From Opitutaceae bacterium (GTDB taxonomy: Bacteria; Verrucomicrobiota; Verrucomicrobiia; Opitutales; Opitutaceae), in NCBI GenBank assembly GCA_016794785.1, contig JAEUHC010000019.1, positions 682,001 through 746,000 of the forward strand: a DNA stretch of 64,000 bases, given 5' to 3'. The notes under the pieces were generated by a model, which did no database searches, was not told where the DNA came from, and was given only the letters and a program-made list of their open reading frames with translations. Positions 42,697-50,762 of the stretch are shown here, piece after piece. Numbering within the stretch: position 1 is the stretch's first letter; every line of letters begins with the position of its first letter. Both the position numbers and the translations under genes were made by a program.

Positions 42697-45558
42697 TCAG
42701 TAGGACAGGTTGAGCGTCACCCGAATGAGGCGCGGCGGGACCACCCGGTAGGCGCCCCGCTGGTTGTTGACGAGTTGAAGGTAGCGAAATTTCTCCGTGT
42801 CGAGGAGGTTGGCGGCGTTCACCTGCAGGCTCCAAGAGCGGCCTTTCCATGTTCCCCTGTAGCGGGCGAACGCAGAGTAGAGCGCGTAGCCTTCGCTGTA
42901 GATGTCAGCCCCGGATGCGTCGGTGCCGATTTTTTGTTCGCCGAGGTAGTTGACGCCTCCTCCGGCCGCGAGCCCCTTGAGCGGGCCCCGCTGAAACTGA
43001 TAACGGGTCACGAGATTCGCGGTGAGCTTGCGATTGAAGTTGTCCTCTTCGCCGTCGCCGGCGGCGGCCGCCGCGAGGTTGTTGTCGATGATCGTGAGAT
43101 AATTTCGCATCAGCGTGCTGCGCGGATCGGCGGAGTTGTTCGCGATGGCGCTCCACGCGCTTGTATTCGCGGCGTAAAGCGCCCGGAAGGAGCCGAAGGA
43201 ATCGCGCGTGTTGCTGTGCGGCCGGCCGAGGTTGGCGGTGAGGGTCCACTCCCGCGTGAGATTGGCGTGCAGTTCGAATTCCGTGCCGTCGGCGCTGAGC
43301 GTGTTGGTGTCGGAAGGCGTGCCCGGAAAGGGCAGTCCCAGCAGTTCGTGGATGTTGGCCAGCGCGCCGTTCAGCGGATTGCTGAAGGCCCGGTTGTTCT
43401 CCTGTTCGGATTTGTAGAATCCGAGCGAGCCGCTGAGTCGGTTTTCCCAGAGGGCAAACTTCAGCCCAAACTCACGGGTTTCGCCGAGAGGCGCCTCGAT
43501 CGGCCGGTTCTGATAATTGAGCACCGAGGTGGTCGGGGGATTGTAGGAACGGCTGGTGTTGCCGTAGACGCTCAGCTGGGGGACCACAGCCAAGACCAAA
43601 CCGACGGTGGGTGAATCGATCGTCGACCGGAGAATCTCGGTGAGTTCGCTGCGCAGGTAGCGTCCGGTCACCGGGTCGAACCGATGGGTGCCATACTGCT
43701 TTGCGTAGAATTCGTCCCGGCGGATCCCCAGCACAGTGCGGAGGTGTTCGCTCTTGAGCCAGGAGCCGGAGGCGAAGGCCTGAAGCGACCGGATCTGGGA
43801 ATCGGCATGAGACTGGCCGGGGGCGACGCCGCTGTGGTTGATATATTCCACCCGTGCACTGCCGAGCGTATACACGTTGCCCTGGAGAAAATCGATGGAG
43901 CTGAACTGCCGCTCGCCAACGTAACTGCGGTTGAAAATCGCGTTGCTGGCATCGGCGAGATTGGCCACCGCACCGTTGGTCCGCGTCATGGTGAAACGCT
44001 GCTGGCCGGCATCGAAGCGCCGCAAGGTCGAGAGCAGGCCGACCGATTGTTTGAACCACGACCGCTCCCAGCGGTAGACCGCCGCCGCGCGGCCTTCCCA
44101 CACCCGTGTGTAGGTGTTGAAGATCCGCTGATTCGACTGGAGGTAGGGCTGTAAAAAATACGGATTGGCGTTGCTGCCGTTGATGGTGTAGCCGGCCGGG
44201 AGCAGGCGATTGACGTCGTAGGCCAGGTCGATGTTGCCGCCCTGCCGGGTGTAGTTCAGGCGATCCTCGACTTGGAGATTGCCGGCCACCTCGACCATGA
44301 GATTTCGCCCGACGCGCTTTTCGACGAAGAGCGAGGCGGTGTGGAAATCACTGGCGAGCCGGTTGGCGGCGTTGCGCAGGCCGAAGGAATAATCCGGCAC
44401 GACGAAATCCTTGAACACGGGTGTGGTCGAGAGGCGGGCAGGTTCCAGCACCGAGACCGGCGTAAGCGTCGAACCGGGCGGGAGCCGGGTGGCCACCCAG
44501 CTCTGGAGCGCCGCCGTGGCCGTGGTCTGGCCCATCGTGGCCCAGTTGACGGGGCCGTCGGCGGGCCGGGCCACATTGAGCACGAAAACATTGGCCGCGG
44601 TCCGGGCGAGGCCGGCGGCGGTCGCCTGCGCGGCCGTGAGCGAACCGGGAGAGTCAAAGACGGCCACGTGATTCCACGCCGAGACCGTCGAGCGGAGATA
44701 CGGCGCCGCATAGACGTTATTTCGCCGGCCAATCTCACCCTCCACCCGCACCTCCAGGTCAGGCGCGGGCCGCCACGTGCCGGCGAGGGAACCACCCTTG
44801 TTGCCAACCCGGCCATAGTCGCGCCAGTCGTCGGTCTGCTGGACGACGGCGTTGAGTCGAACAGCGAGTTTTTTCTCGATCAGCGGCCGGTTGACATCGA
44901 GCGAAGTGCGATAGCCCCCATAGCTATTGGTCTGAAATTGCACCGAGTTCACCGGACGAAACAGCGCGCGTTTCGTCGTGATGTTCACCATGCCCGACAG
45001 GTTGGAGTCGCCAAAGAGGAGTCCGTTGGGGCCGCGGGAGAGATCGAGGCGCTCGGTGTTGTAGACGTCGGAGTTGACCGACCACTTGAAGAAGTTCCGC
45101 GCCACGCTCACCAGGATACGGCCACGCGTCCGGATATCATTGTCGTTCGGCGAGAGCGCCGGCGTGCCCTGTGCGAGGGCGCCGCCGGCATCGCTGCTGT
45201 TGGCCGCGACCGTGTTGACCGTCCATTGCATCGCCTCCTGCACATCGCTCACCGCGAGATCGTCGAGAAACTCGCGCGTCAGGACCGAGACAGGCGAGGG
45301 GATGAAACGAATCTCCGTGGCCAGACGCGAACCCGAGAGGGACTGGTTGGCGGCGTAGCCGACGTCTTTGTCCGTCGTGACGACAAAGGGAGAAAGTTCG
45401 ACGGCCTCGCCCTGCTGCGGTGTCGGAGTTGCCACGGCCTGGGCCTTGAGCTGCGGGGCAATTCCGGCCGTCAGCAATGCGAAGCAATGCAATGTTACAC
45501 GTCGCCGCGAAGTCTGGAGATTCCGTTTCATCACAGGGGGAGCAAATGGCGCGTTCAT
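42697..45558 (-). CDS. TonB-dependent receptor
   Basis: A 953-residue outer-membrane receptor. The N-terminus from 45558 is long and basic; ATG 45531 (MKRNLQTS) is an equally good start with the same signal peptide, which ends near LKAQA (about 37-41). The motif V-E-L55-S-P-F-V-V comes next, then a plug with SRGPNGLLFGDSNLSG. The barrel ends in ...LNLSY, a terminal aromatic residue. It is 24 bases downstream of another TonB receptor, and the two probably form a tandem pair with different ligand ranges. It precedes the GH141-like gene by 59 bases. No SusD-like partner is present. Confidence 0.92.
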   Translation of the reverse strand: MNAPFAPPVMKRNLQTSRRRVTLHCFALLTAGIAPQLKAQAVATPTPQQGEAVELSPFVVTTDKDVGYAANQSLSGSRLATEIRFIPSPVSVLTREFLDDLAVSDVQEAMQWTVNTVAANSSDAGGALAQGTPALSPNDNDIRTRGRILVSVARNFFKWSVNSDVYNTERLDLSRGPNGLLFGDSNLSGMVNITTKRALFRPVNSVQFQTNSYGGYRTSLDVNRPLIEKKLAVRLNAVVQQTDDWRDYGRVGNKGGSLAGTWRPAPDLEVRVEGEIGRRNNVYAAPYLRSTVSAWNHVAVFDSPGSLTAAQATAAGLARTAANVFVLNVARPADGPVNWATMGQTTATAALQSWVATRLPPGSTLTPVSVLEPARLSTTPVFKDFVVPDYSFGLRNAANRLASDFHTASLFVEKRVGRNLMVEVAGNLQVEDRLNYTRQGGNIDLAYDVNRLLPAGYTINGSNANPYFLQPYLQSNQRIFNTYTRVWEGRAAAVYRWERSWFKQSVGLLSTLRRFDAGQQRFTMTRTNGAVANLADASNAIFNRSYVGERQFSSIDFLQGNVYTLGSARVEYINHSGVAPGQSHADSQIRSLQAFASGSWLKSEHLRTVLGIRRDEFYAKQYGTHRFDPVTGRYLRSELTEILRSTIDSPTVGLVLAVVPQLSVYGNTSRSYNPPTTSVLNYQNRPIEAPLGETREFGLKFALWENRLSGSLGFYKSEQENNRAFSNPLNGALANIHELLGLPFPGTPSDTNTLSADGTEFELHANLTREWTLTANLGRPHSNTRDSFGSFRALYAANTSAWSAIANNSADPRSTLMRNYLTIIDNNLAAAAAGDGEEDNFNRKLTANLVTRYQFQRGPLKGLAAGGGVNYLGEQKIGTDASGADIYSEGYALYSAFARYRGTWKGRSWSLQVNAANLLDTEKFRYLQLVNNQRGAYRVVPPRLIRVTLNLSY

Positions 45559-45582
45559 CGGGTTCTTCTTCTCGCTGGTGGA

Positions 45583-48500
45583 TTAGAACGTGAAGCTGTT
45601 TGACAGCACGAACTGCCGCGGGACGGGGATCGACACACGCGCGATCGAGCCGTCTGGCTGGGCCTGCACAGCCACCGGTTCCTTGTCGGCGAAGACATTG
45701 CGAATGTTCAGCTGAATCCTCCAGCCGACCTTGTTGTTGAAGACTCTGCGCCTGTGCCCGACCCAAAGGTCAGCGTAGCCGGTGGGGACGTTGAAATACG
45801 GCCTGGAGACGTCGCCCACATTGAACCGGCCGGTGGAATCCAATCCATTCGGATAGCCGATCGCTTTTTTGTCCGTCCAGCGATAGGCCGCTCCAATATT
45901 GAACCCTTTCAAACGTCCTTCGCTGAAGCGATAGTTCCCCAGCACATTAAAGCTGTATTTGCTCAATTCGGGGTTGTCCGAACCCTCAAGCGCCTTGGCG
46001 ATGAAATAGCCGCCGCCCTGGCCTGAGTTGCTCAGGCTGCCTCCCACAAGGGTGGTGTCGTCGAAGGCGGTGTTCGCCAATGGGACCGTGAGCGCATCGC
46101 GACTCATGTTCCGCAGCCGTGCCGCATTCGGCACCGATTCGAATATCTCGATCACCCGTTGGATCAGATAGCCCATCCGGGGGGCGACATTACTCCTCCG
46201 GGCGGTGGTCTGCGTGGCATTGAAGGCGAGGCGAAGATTCTCCGTAGGATTGAAGGTCACCTCGATCTCGTATCCTTTCGCGAGTAGATCGACGGTGTCG
46301 GACAGGACATTGGAGGGGAACTGGACGCTCGAGTAGGTCCCCTCCGCCGTGGCTGTCTTCGGCGTAAAGACATACTGGAGCTGACCGCTGACCCAATCAT
46401 TCCACAGCGCCTTATAGGCGTCATAGAACTGACCCAGCTGCGCGAGGGTCAAATATTGCGCGCCCGCGACATAGGAGGCGCCGCCCGGCTCATATGCATC
46501 AAGAATGCCGTTCTTGTTCAGATCCGGGTCAATAAATCCACCCGGTGCAGTCGCACTGGGCTCCAGATCAAATCTCCCGTCCCGATTCTGGTCGTAGCGA
46601 TCGATCGCGATGAACGTCTGGCCGAATTCGCGCGACCTAACATTGAGGAATTGGCGGTAAGCGTTGGAGGTATCGCCGTAATTCTCGTTGATGATGTTCG
46701 CCCTGTAGGCATTGAGCCTCACCACCAGCTTGTCGTTCATCAATCCCAGGGTGAGGCCGTAATCCTTGGTCGAGCCGGACTGGTTCGGCACCGTTTTGCC
46801 TTCAAAATCATGCAGACCCGGGACCGCCACGAAGTTGCTGTTTGAGCCATAGTGAAACGACAGGCTCATCCCGTCGCGCAGCCATTTGGCGGGGGTTTTG
46901 AGCACCAAACCGTATCCGAAATTGCTCTTGTCAGTAGAAAGCGGACTCACCCCGTTGAGGTTGAATTGGGCGCGGTCAAGAATCGGCAGATTTTCCGGGA
47001 AGGTCGTGGAAAATGGCGCCTGGGCACGCTTGAGATCCACCTTGTCGCTGCGCCAGCCCAGATTCGCGACCAGCAGATCGTTGAAGTAGAAGCTCTGGAG
47101 GTTCAAGGCCATGGACCTTGTCTTGGTGCGCGACAGATTTCCGTCGGTATAGGTGAACTGTGACATGTATTGGCCGTAGGCCAGGCGCTCATCCGCCAGG
47201 GTGGTGGTCCGGGATGCTTGGGTGGCCGGATTGCCTTCCGATTTGTAGGCCAGCGGGATCGTGTAGCCCTCGGGCATGGCAAAGGAGACCCGCGGATTGA
47301 CTCCCTTCGTATGGAAATCCGCCAGGCGGAATGCGGGATCTTCAAAGGCGCTCAGGTAAGGCTGGCTGATGTAAAATATGGCCGATGACTGCCGTTGGAA
47401 GATCTGCGTATTGGTGCTGAGGTGCCAATCTGCATTGTTGCCGATATCCAGCGGCTTTCTCACCAAGGTTTGCTCATCGAGTTGGCTCTGGTCGCCCAGC
47501 CCGCTGATGGTATGACGCCCCAGCCATCGGAGAAGACCACTGTCGAAACTCCTCTTGAAATCGAACTTGCCGAAGGCTGTCGCGCGAGCGGCATCCTGTT
47601 TGTTGGAATACTCCGTTCTCGCGGCCGCGCTGGCATAAATATAGAGGCGGCCAAAGTTGGGATTGGTGGGGCCGAACAGATCGTTCGGACCGACCGGCAG
47701 AGAGTAGTTGATATCGATATCGATGCGAGGGGAACCCGAAAGCGAGAAGCCGCTCCGCGAATAATGCTCCCCGGCATAGTCGACACTGAGGCCATAATTC
47801 CCGCTCTTCGAAACCGCCTCCAAGGAGATCATCCGCCGATTAAAATCGTTGGAGTTCCGGTCGTTCGACCCCGTGATGAGATGCTTCCGGAAATCGAACA
47901 CGTCATAGTTGAGCAAGCCTTGGTTGAAATAGCCCGTGTAGTCCTTGCCGCCCCGGGCAACCGCCGTCGTCCCAATCCCGCTGTTTTTTGGATTGGCGGC
48001 GAATTGCAGGGAGGTGTTGCCCAGCAAATTATTGTCCGGGTCCCAAGTCGGGCTGCCGCGAGTGACTCGACCGTTCGTCCAGCCGGTATCGACGGCCCGG
48101 GTGGGCAGACCAGCGGCATTCTCCGACCCATCGTAAACGGGCATCCAGCCGTTTCGTTTGAGGAAGAATCCGTTGTAGAAATTAAAATCAAGGGGGACGC
48201 CGTTGATATCCCGGCCGGTATAGGGGACATTGCCTTGGGCGCTGTTCTTCAGCATGTTCCCGAATCCATCGAGAATATAGCGCTGGGCCTTGTTGGCGAT
48301 GGTGCCTACGGGCCCGAATTTGTCGCCCAGGGGATTGTTGATGAACGTCGATAAAGTTTCCAACGGAGCGTTCCTTTCCACCGAGATAAAATCGGTGCGG
48401 CCTCTTTCATAGTTCGCGCTGATGCTAATGGAATGCTCCTTGAAGGGTTTGAATCGGATCGCCGCATACTGCCGGGATCCATCCGTATAGGCGGGCTTCT

Positions 48501-49266
48501 GCATGAACTCGTCCTTCCTCTCCTTCGCCGCCACCCGGATTGCCAGCCGGTCCTTGAGCAGGACTTTGTTGAGATTGATGGAGTAATCCCTCGAGTAATT
48601 GTTTTCGAAGTTCTCGGTGGCCAACCGGGAATCGATCGTCAGGGAATCCCGGTTGAGCCGGGCGCCTTCCAGACTGTTGTTTACAATGCCACCCGGTGAA
48701 CCCAATCCGAAGAGAAATGAATTTGCCCCCCGGTTGATATCGATTCGATCCGAAATATAGGAATCGAACGGGATGGATGAGGCAAAATAGTTTGTGGTCC
48801 GCGTCGGGGCGGCCATCCCGCGCACGCGGTTGGCGGCATCGGGATTCTGACGGGCTCTCGAATTGTCCAGATCGCCCGCTTGCTGCTGGTCGTCATTGGA
48901 TCGCGTCGCAATCTGCTGGTAATCTGTCATCGAGCCGAAGGACTCGGTGCCGGTCGTGTAGGCGAACACCTCGTCCAGCTTTGTCGCGCCAATATCCTCC
49001 ATCATCTCCTTGGTGACGACCTGCACCGAGGTCGCCACATCCTTGAGGTTCGTTTGCAATCGGCCGCCGGCCAGGGTTTGGGCTGAATAGTAGCCTTGGT
49101 CTTTGGTCACATCGACGACGAAGGGAGAGAGTTCGATGGCTTTCTCGCCTGGCGGCGGGGTTGCGGATGCGCTCGGCCGTTCTGCGACCACCTGGGCGTG
49201 CATCTGGCCGTTGCACCAAGTCAGCAGGAGCAGGGGGGTTACCCGGAGGGCGGTGGATGTTTTCAT
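45583..49266 (-). CDS. Large TonB-dependent receptor with calcium-loop-like insert
   Basis: A 1227-residue receptor, longer than the other complete ones here. The signal peptide ends near residue 25 (MHAQ). The motif I-E-L46-S-P-F-V-V precedes a plug with NRGANSFLFGLGSPGG. Around residues 885-930 there are two acidic Dx(N/D)xDG-like loops (DQNRDGRFDLE and DPDLNKNGILDAYE), similar to EF-hand or dockerin calcium loops and most likely on an extracellular loop. It ends ...NSFTF with a terminal Phe. The long barrel sequence suggests large extracellular loops for a bulky oligosaccharide. It is 47 bases from the DUF1552 gene upstream and 24 from the receptor downstream. Confidence 0.92.
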   Translation of the reverse strand: MKTSTALRVTPLLLLTWCNGQMHAQVVAERPSASATPPPGEKAIELSPFVVDVTKDQGYYSAQTLAGGRLQTNLKDVATSVQVVTKEMMEDIGATKLDEVFAYTTGTESFGSMTDYQQIATRSNDDQQQAGDLDNSRARQNPDAANRVRGMAAPTRTTNYFASSIPFDSYISDRIDINRGANSFLFGLGSPGGIVNNSLEGARLNRDSLTIDSRLATENFENNYSRDYSINLNKVLLKDRLAIRVAAKERKDEFMQKPAYTDGSRQYAAIRFKPFKEHSISISANYERGRTDFISVERNAPLETLSTFINNPLGDKFGPVGTIANKAQRYILDGFGNMLKNSAQGNVPYTGRDINGVPLDFNFYNGFFLKRNGWMPVYDGSENAAGLPTRAVDTGWTNGRVTRGSPTWDPDNNLLGNTSLQFAANPKNSGIGTTAVARGGKDYTGYFNQGLLNYDVFDFRKHLITGSNDRNSNDFNRRMISLEAVSKSGNYGLSVDYAGEHYSRSGFSLSGSPRIDIDINYSLPVGPNDLFGPTNPNFGRLYIYASAAARTEYSNKQDAARATAFGKFDFKRSFDSGLLRWLGRHTISGLGDQSQLDEQTLVRKPLDIGNNADWHLSTNTQIFQRQSSAIFYISQPYLSAFEDPAFRLADFHTKGVNPRVSFAMPEGYTIPLAYKSEGNPATQASRTTTLADERLAYGQYMSQFTYTDGNLSRTKTRSMALNLQSFYFNDLLVANLGWRSDKVDLKRAQAPFSTTFPENLPILDRAQFNLNGVSPLSTDKSNFGYGLVLKTPAKWLRDGMSLSFHYGSNSNFVAVPGLHDFEGKTVPNQSGSTKDYGLTLGLMNDKLVVRLNAYRANIINENYGDTSNAYRQFLNVRSREFGQTFIAIDRYDQNRDGRFDLEPSATAPGGFIDPDLNKNGILDAYEPGGASYVAGAQYLTLAQLGQFYDAYKALWNDWVSGQLQYVFTPKTATAEGTYSSVQFPSNVLSDTVDLLAKGYEIEVTFNPTENLRLAFNATQTTARRSNVAPRMGYLIQRVIEIFESVPNAARLRNMSRDALTVPLANTAFDDTTLVGGSLSNSGQGGGYFIAKALEGSDNPELSKYSFNVLGNYRFSEGRLKGFNIGAAYRWTDKKAIGYPNGLDSTGRFNVGDVSRPYFNVPTGYADLWVGHRRRVFNNKVGWRIQLNIRNVFADKEPVAVQAQPDGSIARVSIPVPRQFVLSNSFTF

Positions 49267-49313
49267 GTGGGGTATTGGGTTTTGCTGAATGGACCCGCGA
49301 TGAACTCGTCAGC

Positions 49314-50717
49314 TCAAACATCCCCGAGCGTGCCGGTGCTGTCGGCGAAGCTTCCCGTCTCAACGCCGAGGCGTTGCAGCATGGTGACGTAGAGATTCGA
49401 CAGCGGCAGGTCCTGGTAGGTCGCCTCCAGTTGGTAGGGCTCCTTGCCGCCCAGCCAGGGTCCACCGGCCGGCGTGCCCTTGTTGTAATTGAGGAACTGC
49501 CCGTGCTTGAAACCCATGTTCTTTCCTCCCGCAAGAATCAGCGGGTAGTTGCGCGAGAGGTGAAATGCGCTCGAAGCGGAGCCGAATAGCAGCAGCGTAT
49601 TGTCGAGCATGTTGCCCGAGCCACCAGCCTCGGGTGTCGCCTTTAGCTTGGCCGCAAAGCGTCCGAACTCCTCGCTCTGGAAGCGGCAATAGGTGCCGAA
49701 GTTCTGCCAGCCGCCCGGTTCCTTCGTCGCATGGCTTAGCTGGTGCGTGAGCTTGAAGCCGACCGCCCGCGCGAGATAGTCGCTGATGCCGACGCCGTTT
49801 TCCCGGCCAATCTGGTAGGTCGCAACGCGGGTGGTGTCGGTCTTGAAGGCGAGGTAGAGCAGCTCATACATCGTCTGCAGATAGTTCCGCGGATCCTCGG
49901 GCGTCACGTCGAGCTGCAGGTGGTCCACGTTGACGGTGGCAAACGGGATGTTCATCCAGCGCTTGGCCTTCTCAACTTTGATTTCGGTGTCGCGCACGGC
50001 CTGAAGATACTGCTCCAACGTCGTCTGGTCGTGGCTGGACAAGAGTCGTTTCAAGGAGCGCGAGTCCTCCAGCAGATCGTCGAGCGCGCTCTTGCTCAGC
50101 GCCAGCTTGCGCGCCGCGTCGGCGTCGCTCTTCGCAAACAGCATGTCGAAAATGCGCTTCGGCTTATGCTCCGCGGGAATCGCGCGCCCACTGTGATTGA
50201 ATGACATGGTCTGCGCGCCCCGGGGAGAGCCCGTGCCGCCATCGGTGGACATGACGAGCGATCCAATGCGGGTATGCTCGCCAGCATGCGCGGCAAACAC
50301 CTGATCGAGTGAGATGCTGTTCTTGTAGTCACCGCGTCCTCCGGTATTTGCTCCGGTAAGAAACTGGTCGGCGTTCGAGTGCCCGTGAACATTCCGCACC
50401 GCAGGATGGGAAAAACCGCCGAGCACCGTCATGTCGGGGCGCAGCGATTCGAGCGGCTCAAGGCACTTGGTGAGCGTATAGTTTTTCCCGTTGCCGTGGG
50501 GAAACCAACTCCAGTCCTGGTAGGCCGGATCCTCGGCGAGCGGCATGGGCACGCCATCCGGAATGTAGAAGCAGGCGAGGCGTCGGCGCTTCTCCAGACT
50601 GGCCCGCTCCGCGGCGCTGGCGAATTGGGTGAACGTTTCAAACCACGGCAAGGCCAGGGCGATGCCGGTGCCGCGCAGGAAACGGCGACGATCAATCGTG
50701 GAGAGGTCGGTTTTCAT
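49314..50717 (-). CDS. DUF1552 family protein with twin-arginine signal
   Basis: A 467-residue protein of the PVC-typical DUF1552 family, whose function is unknown. The N-terminus D9-R-R-R-F-L-R-G then a hydrophobic stretch is a Tat export signal, implying folding or cofactor loading before export. The family's elements are visible: FYIPDGVPM, VLGGFSH, NADQFLTG, MSTDGGTG and the late LLFGSASSAFHLSRNYP segment. The overall fold resembles the alkaline-phosphatase/DUF1501-like proteins that pair with planctomycete cytochromes. It is preceded at 45 bases by the DUF1592-type cytochrome gene, the usual genomic pairing. Its location between pairs of TonB receptors links it to glycan uptake only by context. 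Confidence 0.9.
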   Translation of the reverse strand: MKTDLSTIDRRRFLRGTGIALALPWFETFTQFASAAERASLEKRRRLACFYIPDGVPMPLAEDPAYQDWSWFPHGNGKNYTLTKCLEPLESLRPDMTVLGGFSHPAVRNVHGHSNADQFLTGANTGGRGDYKNSISLDQVFAAHAGEHTRIGSLVMSTDGGTGSPRGAQTMSFNHSGRAIPAEHKPKRIFDMLFAKSDADAARKLALSKSALDDLLEDSRSLKRLLSSHDQTTLEQYLQAVRDTEIKVEKAKRWMNIPFATVNVDHLQLDVTPEDPRNYLQTMYELLYLAFKTDTTRVATYQIGRENGVGISDYLARAVGFKLTHQLSHATKEPGGWQNFGTYCRFQSEEFGRFAAKLKATPEAGGSGNMLDNTLLLFGSASSAFHLSRNYPLILAGGKNMGFKHGQFLNYNKGTPAGGPWLGGKEPYQLEATYQDLPLSNLYVTMLQRLGVETGSFADSTGTLGDV

Positions 50718-50762
50718 GGGGGTATGGATTTTTTTGTGAGGACGCGTCCGGTTCTTGCCTGA

